A stretch of DNA of 64,000 bases from BPGL01 sp035463115 (lineage in GTDB: Bacteria > Actinomycetota > UBA4738 > HRBIN12). The stretch is from assembly GCA_035463115.1 (NCBI GenBank), contig DATHTO010000149.1:37694-101693 (forward strand), read 5' to 3'. This document shows, one piece after another, positions 23,144 to 33,017 of the stretch; position 1 is the stretch's first letter; every line of letters starts with the position of its first letter. The translations under genes and the position numbers were made by a program. Below the pieces are notes generated by a model that was not told where the DNA came from, did not search any database, and was given only the letters and a program-made list of their open reading frames with translations.

Positions 23144-26100
23144 TCACGCCGACGAGGCGCGCACCCGTGCGGCGCGACCGACCGCGCCCTTCGCCTCGTA
23201 GCGGTCGACCGCGTCGCGGAGCAGCCCGGGCGGATCGACGCCACCGCTCGCGAGGGTGACGCGAGCGTCCGCCTGCAGCAGCAGGAGGTCCGTCGCGTCG
23301 GCGATGCGGAGCGCCTCGGCGGCCAGGCGTTCCGCGGCCGCGGCGTCGTCGCGGGCCGACGCGATGGCCGCGCGCACCGCCGTCGACGTCACGGCGACCT
23401 CCGGATCCGACGTGCTCGCCTGATGCTCGAGGCCCGCGACGAGCGACTCCGCGCCCGAGATGTCGTCGGCCCGCACGAGCACGTCGGCGAGCGTCGCCGC
23501 CGCCACGCCGGTGTTCAGGGCGTCTCCTTGTTCCGCGAAGAAGGCGTGGACGGACCGCCGATCCGCGATCGCGCCGTCGAGGTCCCCGTCCTCGAGCCGG
23601 ATCACGGCGTCGGTCTCGGCGGACGCCGCGAGCCATCGACGTTGCCCGAGGTCCTCGAACGTCGACCGCGCGGCCGCGAGCGCCGCGCGGGCCTCGTCGA
23701 TCCGCCCGACGAGGGCGAACGCCTGCGCCTCGGTGAGACGCAGCGTCGCGAGCGCGAGGCGATCGCCGGGCACGACCGACCCGAGGGCACGCAGGCGGCG
23801 GAGCACCTCGTCGAGCGGTGTCGGTCCGAGCAGCAGTCCGGTCGCCAGCAGCGGCGCGGCCTCGTGCATCGCCCGTGGGTCGCCGCATCGTTCCGCCGCG
23901 GCGATCGCCCGTTCCGCCGCCTCGACCATCGCCGCTCCTCGCCCCTCGACCCACGACACCAGCGCCAGGTCGGTGAACGCCGTCGCGAGATCGCTCTCGG
24001 CGCCCTCGGCCTCGAACCGCGGGATCGCGGCCTCGAGCTGCTCGCGGTAGCCCGCGGGCGGGAGCGCCGACGGGTCGCGCAGGAACGAGAGGTGGGCGCG
24101 TTGCATCGTCGCCCGGACGGTCACGAGGTCGTCGGGGGCGCGCGCGGCCTCGAACAGCTCGTCGACGGCGCGTTCGGCGCCGTCGATGTCGCCGGCGTAC
24201 AGGCGCGCGGAATGGAGGTCCGCGAGGGCCTCGGCGCGCGCGGGATGCCGGCTCGGCAGCAGCTCCGCGGCGCGCGCGAGCAGCGTCGCCGCGGATGAGA
24301 CATCCCCGCGCGACGACGCCGCGCGGCCCGCGCTCGTGAGCCGCACGCCCGCGCGTTCCGCCAGCTCGTCGACCGCGCTCGAGCGCGAGCCCAGCTCGCG
24401 CAACGTGGCCGTCGCCCGGTCGAGGTGGGAGCCGGCGCGGGCGTCGTCGTCGCTGCCGTCCGCGACCGCGACGTGCAGGTCGACCCGAACCTGCTTCGGA
24501 ACCGCCTGGTACGCGGCGTCGCGGATCAGGGCCTGGCGGAACCGCCAGCTCGGGTCGCCGCCGCCGGGATCGCGGACGACGAGATCACGGTCGGCGAGTC
24601 GCGCGAGCACGTCGGCGACGTCGCGTCCGTACAGCCGCGCCACCTCGTCGCTCCGGAACGTCGTGCCGAGCACCGCCGCGCGCTCGAGCACCGCGCGCTC
24701 GTCGTCGGCGAGCGCGTCGACGCGCGCATCGAGGAGCGACATCACGGTCGGCGGCACGGGCAGATCGGTGACGGCCGGAGCGTTCGCCGGAACGTCGGTC
24801 GCCGTCCGAGCGTCGGTCGCCGCGCCGAGCGCCGCGATGACCTCCTCGATGAAGAAGGGATTGCCGTCGGCGATCTCCACGATCCGCCTGCGGAGCGCGT
24901 CCTCGGACGACGGCAGCAGCCACGCGACGAGCTCGGCGCCCTCGTCGGCGCCGAGCGGCTCGAGGCTGACGGTGATCGCGCCGGGTGCGCGCGCCCACGT
25001 CGGATGCTGCAGCAAGATCTCGGGCCGACCGGCGCACACGATCAGGAGGGGCGCGTCCCGCGTGTGCTCCGCGACGTGCCGCAGCACGTCGAGCATCTCG
25101 GGTGTCGCGTGGTGGACGTCCTCGACGACGAGGGCGACCCCGGCCGACGACCGACGCGCCACGCCGGCGATGAAGGCGCGCAGCGTCGCGGCCCGATCCG
25201 CGCCCGCGAGCGGCGCGCCGCCGAGGCCGATCGACGCGACGAGGCGACCGATGTCGTCGGGTGTCGTTCCCGCGTCGGCGAGCGCCGCACGGATGGCGGC
25301 GGGGGGATCGTCGGGCGCCGTTCCGACGGCGCGTGTGACGATCTCGGCCAGCGGTCGCATCGGCGACGCCTCGCCGGTCGGGGCGCACCTCCCACGGAGG
25401 GTCGTCAGGTCGGTGTGCCGCGACTCGAAGTCCTCGACGATGCGTGACTTCCCGACGCCCGCCTCGCCGACGACGTTCACGACGCGGCAGCGACGTTGCG
25501 CGAGCACGCTGCCCAACGCGTCGTCGAGCAGACGGAGCTCCGCACGCCGGCCGACGATGGGACCGGAGGCCTGAGCGGCCCCGTCGTCGACGGCGACGAG
25601 CTCCGCCACCGGAACGCCGTCCTCCCCGAACCCCTTCAACGCCGCCCGCGGAAGTTCCCGGACCTCGGCGCGGCGGCGGATGCGCGCCGCCGTCTCGCCG
25701 TCGACGAGGATCTGACCGGGCGCGGCGGCCTGTTCCAGGCGAGCAGCGAGGTTCACCGACGATCCGATCACGAACGGCTCGTCCGGCGCGGCCGGCCCCG
25801 CCATGACCTCGCCCGTGGCGATCCCGGTGCGGATCCGCAACGGGATGCCCCACTCGAGCTCGAGCTCGTCGCTCAGGGCGTCGACCGCGCGCTGGATCTC
25901 GATGGCGGCGCGCGCGGCGCGCAGCGCGTCGTCCTCATGGATCCGCGGGAACCCGAACACGGCCATGACCGCGTCGCCGACGAACTTCTCGAGGCTCCCG
26001 CCGTGGCGGAGCACGCAGGCGCGCGTCGTGTCGTAGAAGCGGCTGAGGATGTGATGCGCCGTCTCGGCGTCGGCCTCGCGTCCGAGCTCCGTCGACGACA

Positions 26101-26227
26101 CGAGGTCGCAGAACAGCGTCGTGACGGCTCGCCGCGTCCGCGCGACGGTGTGAGCGAGTGGGCGCCCGCACGACGAGCAGTACCGGGCGTCGGCCGGGTT
26201 CTCGGTGCCGCAGCTCTGACAGGTCGT
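23144..26227 (-). CDS. Class III nucleotide cyclase-ATPase-TPR regulator (no canonical start codon)
   Basis: About 1027 residues. An N-terminal zinc ribbon (CQSCG...YCSSCG) is followed by a class III cyclase domain with metal Asp in LFCDLVSST and GDAVMAVFG, Lys in EKFVGD, and VNLAARLE. The usual purine-contacting Asp before VN is Ser here (GSSVN). Next come a STAND/AAA-type ATPase with Walker A GEAGVGKSR near 254 and a long helical TPR-like C-terminus. The zinc ribbon and the first metal Asp lie upstream of the first in-frame GTG (26101), so translation must begin earlier. In that frame between the TAG at 26261-26263 and the ribbon there is no ATG, GTG or TTG. An AAGGAG (26235-26240) stands 7 bases before an ACG at 26227, used here as a provisional start. 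Probably a cAMP-producing or ligand-sensing regulator. Confidence 0.8.
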   Translation of the reverse strand, partial: TTCQSCGTENPADARYCSSCGRPLAHTVARTRRAVTTLFCDLVSSTELGREADAETAHHILSRFYDTTRACVLRHGGSLEKFVGDAVMAVFGFPRIHEDDALRAARAAIEIQRAVDALSDELELEWGIPLRIRTGIATGEVMAGPAAPDEPFVIGSSVNLAARLEQAAAPGQILVDGETAARIRRRAEVRELPRAALKGFGEDGVPVAELVAVDDGAAQASGPIVGRRAELRLLDDALGSVLAQRRCRVVNVVGEAGVGKSRIVEDFESRHTDLTTLRGRCAPTGEASPMRPLAEIVTRAVGTAPDDPPAAIRAALADAGTTPDDIGRLVASIGLGGAPLAGADRAATLRAFIAGVARRSSAGVALVVEDVHHATPEMLDVLRHVAEHTRDAPLLIVCAGRPEILLQHPTWARAPGAITVSLEPLGADEGAELVAWLLPSSEDALRRRIVEIADGNPFFIEEVIAALGAATDARTATDVPANAPAVTDLPVPPTVMSLLDARVDALADDERAVLERAAVLGTTFRSDEVARLYGRDVADVLARLADRDLVVRDPGGGDPSWRFRQALIRDAAYQAVPKQVRVDLHVAVADGSDDDARAGSHLDRATATLRELGSRSSAVDELAERAGVRLTSAGRAASSRGDVSSAATLLARAAELLPSRHPARAEALADLHSARLYAGDIDGAERAVDELFEAARAPDDLVTVRATMQRAHLSFLRDPSALPPAGYREQLEAAIPRFEAEGAESDLATAFTDLALVSWVEGRGAAMVEAAERAIAAAERCGDPRAMHEAAPLLATGLLLGPTPLDEVLRRLRALGSVVPGDRLALATLRLTEAQAFALVGRIDEARAALAAARSTFEDLGQRRWLAASAETDAVIRLEDGDLDGAIADRRSVHAFFAEQGDALNTGVAAATLADVLVRADDISGAESLVAGLEHQASTSDPEVAVTSTAVRAAIASARDDAAAAERLAAEALRIADATDLLLLQADARVTLASGGVDPPGLLRDAVDRYEAKGAVGRAARVRASSA

Positions 26228-26444
26228 CGTCGCGCTCCTTCGAGGCTCGCAACGCGGAGGCTACGCCACGTCCGCCGAGGCCGTTCGTCGTCGCCTCGAG
26301 CATCGGCTCAGCCGACGCGGCCCGGCCCAGGCGATCCTCGTTGATCAGACGAGCGTGCCGGTCCGACCCGAGGCCTCGAAAGGCAGGCCTGCGAGGTGGT
26401 CGACGTTCGGTTCGCGGGTTCCGCGGGTGGGTACGAACGCCGCC

Positions 26445-28484
26445 ATGGAGTTCCTGCTGGTCTCGCTCGTCCTGAGCGTCGGGCTCACGATGTTCATGCG
26501 CTGGCGCGCCCGCAAGGCGCAGGAGCGCTACGAGGCGCGCGTCCGCGACGAGATGGCTCGCCGGGCGGCAGCCGGTGAGGAGACCGACGTTCCAGCGTCG
26601 CCGTTCGGCATGCTTCCGTTCGGCGGCATCCTCGAGCAGATGCTCACTCAAGGCGCGTGGACGCGCTCGTACGCGTACGACGAGGCGACCGGCGAGTGGG
26701 TCGAGGTCGTCCCCGGAGAACCCGAACGACCATCGCCGGAGCAACCGCCCACGCGCCCCGATCGCGCCGCGCCGAACGGTGCCGCCGGTGAGGCTCCGTC
26801 GACGACGGCGCCGGCGCGCCCGTCGAGCACCGCGCGGCGACGTCCGAAGAAGGCGCCGTCAGGCATGTTCGGGATGTTCGGCGGCGGGCTCGACGACGGC
26901 AGCGGTGACTTCGAGGTCCGCGATCCGCGGGAGCTTCCGACGTTCGAGGACGTTGGGGGGATGACGGCGCTCAAGGAGGAAACGCGCGATTCGATCGGCC
27001 TCCTGCTGCAGCATCCCGACGAAGCCGAGCGGTACGGGATCGAGTGGAACGGCATCCTGCTGTACGGACCGCCGGGCGTCGGCAAGACGTTCTTCGCGAG
27101 CGCGATCGCGGGGGAGTACGGGATGCGATTCATCCACGTCTCGACCGGCGATCTCGTCGGCTCGATCGTCGGCAAGTCGGCGCGGAACATCGAGAAGGCC
27201 TTCGACACCGCGCTCGACAACCTCCCGTGCCTGCTGTTCTTCGACGAGTTCGATTCCGTCGCACAGCGCCGCGACCAGAACCCCGATCAGGAGGCGCGCC
27301 GGACGGTGAACCAACTGCTCACGTCGCTCGAGCGCTTCCGCGACGAACGCCGCCTCCTCGTGGTCGCCGCCACGAACTCGATCGAGCACCTCGATCCGGC
27401 GGTGATCCGCCCGGGACGGTTCGACCGGCACATCCGGATCGATCTGCCGGACGCTGACGCGCGCCGGGAGATCTTCCGGACGGAGCTCGCGGGCCGCCCG
27501 ACGGCGGCCGACGTCGACCTCGAGGACCTCGTCCGTCGGAGCGAAGGGATGACGCCGGCGGCGATCGAGAAGGTGGTCGAGCTCGCCGCGCTCGACGTGT
27601 TCCGCCAGGCGACGCAGACGGGACAACGCCTCGAGCTCGACGAGCAGCACCTGCTGGCGGCGGTCGACCGCCACGGCGGCCAGGACCGTCCCACGGTCGA
27701 GCACTGGACGTGGGACTCCCTGATCTTGCCGGAGGAGACGAAGAGCGAGCTGATGCAGCTCCAGGCGGTGATCGAGGATCCGGAATCGGCGCGCCGGTTC
27801 GGCGTCGAGCCGCCGAGCGGACTGCTCCTCGCGGGGCCTCCGGGGACCGGCAAGACCACCGTCGCGAAGGTGCTCGCCGCCGAAGCGGAATGCTCCTTCT
27901 ACCCGGTCTCGGGCGCCGACGTGATGAGCAAGTGGGTCGGCGAGTCCGAGCGGAACATCCGCCAGCTGTTCGAGCGCGCCAGATCGAACCGTCCGTCGAT
28001 CGTGTTCATCGACGAGATCGATGCGATCGCGGGTCGACGCGGCGACATCCAGATCCACGACAGCCAGGTGAACCAGTTGCTGGCGGAGCTCGACGGCGTG
28101 GCCGGCCAGCGTGGGATGTTCGTGATCGGCGCGACGAATCGACCCGACCAGGTCGATCCCGCGCTCCTGCGCGGCGGGCGCCTGTCGCGCACGATCGTCC
28201 TCGGGCTTCCCGACGAGGCCGGCCGCCTGCTGATCCTCCGTCGGTTCACCGAGCGGATGCCGACCGTGGGGGTACGCCTCGAGGAGCTCGCGCGCGCGAC
28301 GGACGGCTTCTCGCCCGCGGACCTGAAAGCGCTCGCCCAAGAAGCGGCGCTGTCGGCGATGGCACGGCACCGACGCGAGGGCGCCGACGACGCGACGCCG
28401 GACGCGCCCGGCCGCGTCGACCAGGCCGACTTCGAGCGCGCGATCGAGCGGCTCCGCCCCGAACCGTCGCTCGCTTCGTGGTGA
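26445..28484 (+). CDS. Membrane-anchored tandem AAA+ ATPase (Cdc48/VCP-like architecture)
   Basis: 679 residues from ATG 26445. A single N-terminal membrane helix (FLLVSLVLSVGLTMFM) and a charged coiled segment precede a Gly/Phe-rich and Pro-rich linker. Then come two AAA+ modules. D1 has Walker A GPPGVGKTF near 207, Walker B LLFFDEFD near 262 and Arg fingers in VIRPGRFDRH. D2 has Walker A GPPGTGKTT near 464, Walker B IVFIDEID near 519 and RGGRLSRT. Both have sensor-1 Asn (AATNS, GATNR). No HExxH protease domain follows, so it is not FtsH. Likely a membrane-associated unfoldase or remodeller working with an unknown partner. Confidence 0.85.
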   Translation: MEFLLVSLVLSVGLTMFMRWRARKAQERYEARVRDEMARRAAAGEETDVPASPFGMLPFGGILEQMLTQGAWTRSYAYDEATGEWVEVVPGEPERPSPEQPPTRPDRAAPNGAAGEAPSTTAPARPSSTARRRPKKAPSGMFGMFGGGLDDGSGDFEVRDPRELPTFEDVGGMTALKEETRDSIGLLLQHPDEAERYGIEWNGILLYGPPGVGKTFFASAIAGEYGMRFIHVSTGDLVGSIVGKSARNIEKAFDTALDNLPCLLFFDEFDSVAQRRDQNPDQEARRTVNQLLTSLERFRDERRLLVVAATNSIEHLDPAVIRPGRFDRHIRIDLPDADARREIFRTELAGRPTAADVDLEDLVRRSEGMTPAAIEKVVELAALDVFRQATQTGQRLELDEQHLLAAVDRHGGQDRPTVEHWTWDSLILPEETKSELMQLQAVIEDPESARRFGVEPPSGLLLAGPPGTGKTTVAKVLAAEAECSFYPVSGADVMSKWVGESERNIRQLFERARSNRPSIVFIDEIDAIAGRRGDIQIHDSQVNQLLAELDGVAGQRGMFVIGATNRPDQVDPALLRGGRLSRTIVLGLPDEAGRLLILRRFTERMPTVGVRLEELARATDGFSPADLKALAQEAALSAMARHRREGADDATPDAPGRVDQADFERAIERLRPEPSLASW

Positions 28485-28506
28485 CGCCACCGCGCCGTTC
28501 GGCGTC

Positions 28507-29274
28507 TCAGTCGGCGACGCCACCTCCGTCGACCGGCAGCGCCGCGCCGGTGACGTAGCTCGAATCGTCGGAGGCGAGGAACAGCACGGCGCGCGCGACC
28601 TCCTCGGGCTTCCCCATGCGGCCCAGCGCGCGGCCCTCCGACGCCCAGGCGACGTACTCGTCCCACGTGACGCCCTTGCGCTCGGCGTCGACGTGCTCCA
28701 TCGGCGTCTCGGTGTCACCGGGGCAGACGGCGTTCACCCGGATGCCCTGCGGGCCGTGGTCGAGCGCCATCGCCTTCGTGAGGAGGACGAGCCCTCCCTT
28801 CGCGGCGCAGTACGCCGCCCCCTTCTGCCCGCCGACGAGGCCCCATCCCGACGCGCAGTTCACGATCGCGCCCTTGCCCCGCTCGATCAGGTGCGGAAGC
28901 GCGGCGCGCGACATCAGGTACGCGCCCTTCAGGCTCGTGTCGACCTGGAGGTCCCACTCGTCCTCGTCGCACCCGAGCACGTCGTTCTCGACGTAGACGC
29001 CGGCGTTGTTGAACAGCACGTCGAGCCGACCGAACGCCTCGACGGTACCGGCGACGGACCGATCGCAGTCGGTTGCGAGTCGGACGTCGGCGCGCACGAA
29101 CAGCGCGTCGCCTCCCGCCTCGTCGATCGTGCGGACGACCTCGGCGCCGCGCGCCTCGTCCCGGCCGGTGATCGTCACGCTCGCGCCCTCACCGGCGAAC
29201 AGCAGCGCGGTCGCGCGTCCGATCCCGGACGTGCCGCCCGTGACGAGGGCGACGCGCCCCTCGAGCTTGCCCAC
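28507..29274 (-). CDS. SDR family oxidoreductase
   Basis: 255 residues from GTG 29274. Classical short-chain dehydrogenase: TGGTSGIGRA cofactor loop at about 12, NNAG at about 89, catalytic Ser in NCASGWG and the Y-x3-K motif in YCAAKGG, then the NAVCPGDTETPM segment and C-terminal YVTGAALPVDGGG. An acidic residue at the end of beta-2 is absent (TGRDEAR has Arg after Gly), so NADP preference is possible. Substrate unknown. Convergent with the AAA+ gene. Confidence 0.92.
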   Translation of the reverse strand: MGKLEGRVALVTGGTSGIGRATALLFAGEGASVTITGRDEARGAEVVRTIDEAGGDALFVRADVRLATDCDRSVAGTVEAFGRLDVLFNNAGVYVENDVLGCDEDEWDLQVDTSLKGAYLMSRAALPHLIERGKGAIVNCASGWGLVGGQKGAAYCAAKGGLVLLTKAMALDHGPQGIRVNAVCPGDTETPMEHVDAERKGVTWDEYVAWASEGRALGRMGKPEEVARAVLFLASDDSSYVTGAALPVDGGGVAD

Positions 29275-29330
29275 GCTCGGATGCTAGCGGGCGTCGCCGG
29301 GCTGGGGCGACACGGCCGGCTCGTGCGTCG

Positions 29331-29597
29331 TCAGGCGATGAGGGCCCGGGTCGCCACGCGAACGCCGGTGGGGGCGAGCTCTTCGTCGAGGGCGACGGCG
29401 ATCGCGCATCCGGCCTCGGTCTCCCATCCGCGCCCGTCGAGCACCACCGTGTTCGCGCGGGGGAGGTAGGCCTGCAGCGTCTCGAGGATGTCCTCCCAGT
29501 CCGCGAGCGACGGCGCGCGATCGGTCCAGATCCGGATCGAGCAGCCTTCCTCGAACAGGAGCCACCGGGGCCTGCGCTGTGTCGTGCGTCCGAACAT
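29331..29597 (-). CDS. Hypothetical small protein
   Basis: 88 residues from ATG 29597, divergent from the second cyclase gene. The sequence alternates short strands and helices (PRWLLFEEGCSIRIWTDRA, ADWEDILETLQAYL, NTVVLDGRGW, CAIAVALDEEL). It has no signal peptide and no membrane helix. Codon choice and a continuous frame support translation, but I do not recognise a family. Confidence 0.45.
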   Translation of the reverse strand: MFGRTTQRRPRWLLFEEGCSIRIWTDRAPSLADWEDILETLQAYLPRANTVVLDGRGWETEAGCAIAVALDEELAPTGVRVATRALIA

Positions 29598-29717
29598 GGC
29601 GCTTCGATACCCGCGGGGGAGCCGCGGCCCGTCAGCCTTTCGGCCACGATCCGGCCGCCGAAGGTCGGAACCTCGGGCGCCTCCCGACGTCGGTGCTGCC
29701 GGACCTACACTCCGACG

Positions 29718-32700
29718 GTGAAGAGCTGCTCGTCGTGCGGATCCGAGCTTGCGCCCCTCGCCCGGTTCTGTCCGTACTGCGGCACGCCGGTCGACGCGCC
29801 GCCGGTGCAGGAACGGCGCATCGTCACGATCTTGTTCGTCGACCTCGTCGGCTTCACCGAGCGGTCCGACAATGCCGACCCCGAGGACGTCCGGCGGGCG
29901 CTCGTGCCGTTCCATCGGCTCGTCCGCGACGAGCTCGAGCGTTTCGGCGGGACCCTCGACAAGTTCATCGGCGACGCGGTCATGGGTGTCTTCGGAGCGC
30001 CGATCGCGCACGACGACGATCCGGTGCGCGCCGTCCGGGCGAGCCTTCGCATCGTCGACGCGCTCGCCGACCTGCGCCGCGACGACGCCGACGTCGCCGT
30101 CCGCGTCGCGCTCAACACCGGCGAGGCGTTCGTCTCGTTCGGCAGCGGCCCGCAGATCGGGGAGGCCGTCGCCGGCGACGTGGTGAACACCGCCTCTCGG
30201 ATGCAGTCGATCGCGCCAGCGAACGCGATCGTGGTCGGGCCCGCGACGCTCGACGCGCTCGACGGGCGCTTCGACGTCGAGGCGCTCCCACCCACGATGG
30301 TCAAGGGCAAGAGCGAGCCCCTGCAGGTCTGGCGGGTGCTCGGCGAACGCGCGGGCGCAGCCCCCGAGCGGACGCCCTTCGTCGGGCGGACCCGTGAGAT
30401 GCGCGAGCTCGAAGCGGAGTTCGGCGCCGTCGTGGATCGCGGCGAGGCTCGGGCGGTCGTCGTGGTCGGTGAGCAGGGCGTGGGGAAGTCGCGCCTCGCC
30501 GGCGAGCTCGAGCGCTCGGTCGAGCGTCGGGCGACCGTGGTGGTCGGGTCGGCGCCGACCGTCGGCGAGCGCTCGCCGTACGCCCCGATCCGGGACACGC
30601 TGCGGGCGCTCGCCGGACTCGGGCCGTCGGACGACGACGAGGCGTTCCTCGGCAAGCTCGACGCGCTCGTGGCGCAGGACGACCGGACGTCGAACGACCG
30701 CCGCTTCGTGGCCTCGACGCTCGCGATCGCCGTCGGGTTGTCCCCCGACGGCCGCGATGCCGCGATCACGCCGGCGGAGGTCGCCGACGCGTGGGCGTCG
30801 GTCCTCGCGACCACCGCGGCGCGGCGTCCGACCGTGCTCGTGCTGCACGATCTGCATCGCTCCGATGCCTCGTTCGTCGAGGTGCTCGACGCGGCGCTCG
30901 ACCGGCTGCGCGCGGTTCCGCTGTTCGTCCTGATCACGGCGCGTCCGGAGATCCACGAGGTCGCGCCGACCCTCGTCGCCCCTGGTCCCGGTCGTCGCGT
31001 CATGTCCCTCGGGCCGCTCGACGATGACGCGACGCGACAGCTGCTCGGCGCGGTGCTCCTCGACGCGCTGCTCGTTCCCGCCGCCCGTGACCGGATCCTG
31101 GAGCGCTCGGGCGGCAACCCGTTGTACGCGATCGAGTTCGGCAGGATGCTCGCCGAGGCGGGCGACCCGACGGCGGTGTCGACCCCGCTGTCGGTGCAGG
31201 CGGTGATCTCCGCGCGCCTCGATGCGATCCCCAGCGAGGCTCGCGCCGTCCTGCTGGACGCGTCGGTCGTCGGCGACGAGGTGTGGGTCGAGGCGTGCGC
31301 CGCGGTCGGAGAACGCGATCCGGCGGCGGTCGCCGAGGCTGCGGAGGTCCTCGAACGCCGGGGGCTGCTCGCGCGCCGTCCGTCGTCGTTCCCGACGCAT
31401 GACGCGTTCGCGTTCTCGAACGCCCTGATCCGGGAGGTCGCGTATGGACGTCTCCCGCGCGCCGTGCGCGCGGGCGCCCATCTGCGAGCCGGTCGCTGGC
31501 TCGAGGCGGCGGCCGGCGACCGCGCCGACGAGTGGGCCGAGCTGCTCGCGCAGCACCACGCGACCGCCGCCGAGCTCGGAGCGGCCGCGAACGACGCGGC
31601 GGTGGTGGAGGCCGCGCGGGAGCCGGCGATCCGGTGGTTGTTGGCGGCCGGCGACCGTGCCGCGAGGGTCGATCCGTCGGCCGGGTTCTCGCTGTTCCGG
31701 CGAGCGCTCGCGCTCGCGCCGCCCGGCAGCGCCGCCCGCGAGGGCGTCCTGTGGAGGGTCGGGGTCACCGGCCGCCGGAGCGGCATGCTGGACGGCACCG
31801 ACGTCCTCGCCCTCTACGCCGAAGGTCTCGAGCTCGCACGGGCGCGCGGGGCCGCCGACGACGTGGGGTCGTGGCTCACGCGCTGCGGGTCGCAGATGGC
31901 GGCGCTCGGCGACACCGACCGGGCGCGAGCCGCCTACGCGGAGGCGATCGAGGTCCTGGAGCCGCTCCCGCCCGGTCGTCCGCTCGCGCTCGCGTACGCG
32001 TACCGCGCCGAGGAGGAGCTCTTCGCCGGGAACACGTCCGACGCGCTCGCGTACGCGGACCGGGCCCTCGCGCTCGTGGGGGAGCGGACCGACGAGGTGG
32101 CGGTGATGTCGCTCCACATCCGAGGCGACGCGCGCTGCTCGACCGGCGACCTCGAAGGGGGCCTCGAGGACCTCGAGACGGCGCTCCGCGTCTCGGAGAC
32201 GATCGGCTCGTCGATGGACGTGATCACCTCGCGGAACTACCTGTCGGAATGGCGCGCCGCCGTGCAGGGACCGGCGGCGGGCCTCGCCGAGCTCGAGGCC
32301 GCGCTCGAGCTCGCCGAACGGCGGAACGTGACCTCGCAGGGCGCGTACTCCCGCGCGAACGCGACCGCGCTGATGGCTGACGCCGGTGACTGGGACCGCG
32401 CGCTGATGTGGGCCGACGAGCTGTCGTCGCTGCCGCCGGAGCGGGTCGATCCCGTCGTGCGCATCATGGCCGAGATCGTCCGGAGCCGGATCTCGCTCGC
32501 GCGGGGTGCGTCCGAGGGCGTGAGCTCGGCGGACGAACTGGTGGAGGCCGCCGGAACCGTCGAGGAGCTCCACGCGCTCGCGCCCGCGCTCGTCACGGCG
32601 GCGCAGATCGCGCTCGGCGACGGCGATGCCGAACGCGCGGCGTCACTGATCGAGCGGTTCGACGCGGCGACCGAAGGCGTCGCGACCGAGTACCGCGCCG

Positions 32701-33017
32701 CCGACATCGCGCGCGCGGTGCGCACGGCCGTCGACGCCGGTCGGCTCGACCTCGCGGAGCGGCTCCTCGCTGGCATCGAGCCGCGTGTGCCGCGTGACGA
32801 GGTGCGTGTGCGTGCAGCGCGGGCGATCGTCGCCGAGGCACGCAAGGACGACGCGGCGGCTGCCTACGCCGATGCGGCCGATGCCTTGCGCGGGTACGGC
32901 GACGTGTACGAGGAGGCTCTCGCGCTCGACGCGCACGCTCGGCTCACGGGGGACGAGGGATCGCGCGAGCGCGCCCGCGAGCTCTTCGCGTCGCTCGGCG
33001 TCAGTGCCGCGCCTTGA
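29718..33017 (+). CDS. Class III nucleotide cyclase-ATPase-TPR regulator
   Basis: 1099 residues from GTG 29718. N-terminal zinc ribbon (CSSCG...FCPYCG), then a class III cyclase domain with all canonical residues: metal Asp in LFVDLVGFT and GDAVMGVFG, Lys in DKFIGD, Asp-x-x-Asn in GDVVNTASR. The ATPase follows with Walker A GEQGVGKSR near 251 and LVLHDLHRSD as Walker B. About 550 residues of helical, TPR-like repeats end the chain. It is the best-preserved catalytic cyclase of the three in this window. Likely makes cAMP in response to a signal read by the ATPase/TPR part. Its last 17 bases overlap the end of the convergent secreted-protein gene. Confidence 0.9.
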   Translation: MKSCSSCGSELAPLARFCPYCGTPVDAPPVQERRIVTILFVDLVGFTERSDNADPEDVRRALVPFHRLVRDELERFGGTLDKFIGDAVMGVFGAPIAHDDDPVRAVRASLRIVDALADLRRDDADVAVRVALNTGEAFVSFGSGPQIGEAVAGDVVNTASRMQSIAPANAIVVGPATLDALDGRFDVEALPPTMVKGKSEPLQVWRVLGERAGAAPERTPFVGRTREMRELEAEFGAVVDRGEARAVVVVGEQGVGKSRLAGELERSVERRATVVVGSAPTVGERSPYAPIRDTLRALAGLGPSDDDEAFLGKLDALVAQDDRTSNDRRFVASTLAIAVGLSPDGRDAAITPAEVADAWASVLATTAARRPTVLVLHDLHRSDASFVEVLDAALDRLRAVPLFVLITARPEIHEVAPTLVAPGPGRRVMSLGPLDDDATRQLLGAVLLDALLVPAARDRILERSGGNPLYAIEFGRMLAEAGDPTAVSTPLSVQAVISARLDAIPSEARAVLLDASVVGDEVWVEACAAVGERDPAAVAEAAEVLERRGLLARRPSSFPTHDAFAFSNALIREVAYGRLPRAVRAGAHLRAGRWLEAAAGDRADEWAELLAQHHATAAELGAAANDAAVVEAAREPAIRWLLAAGDRAARVDPSAGFSLFRRALALAPPGSAAREGVLWRVGVTGRRSGMLDGTDVLALYAEGLELARARGAADDVGSWLTRCGSQMAALGDTDRARAAYAEAIEVLEPLPPGRPLALAYAYRAEEELFAGNTSDALAYADRALALVGERTDEVAVMSLHIRGDARCSTGDLEGGLEDLETALRVSETIGSSMDVITSRNYLSEWRAAVQGPAAGLAELEAALELAERRNVTSQGAYSRANATALMADAGDWDRALMWADELSSLPPERVDPVVRIMAEIVRSRISLARGASEGVSSADELVEAAGTVEELHALAPALVTAAQIALGDGDAERAASLIERFDAATEGVATEYRAADIARAVRTAVDAGRLDLAERLLAGIEPRVPRDEVRVRAARAIVAEARKDDAAAAYADAADALRGYGDVYEEALALDAHARLTGDEGSRERARELFASLGVSAAP

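Noticed and set aside
26445..28484. FtsH protease
   Set aside because: It has a membrane helix and AAA+ modules, but two AAA+ domains and no HExxH.
29331..32573. 1080-residue - strand frame opposite the second cyclase
   Set aside because: Shadow of the cyclase. Only its last 88 residues (from 29597) lie outside it and are kept as a separate small gene.
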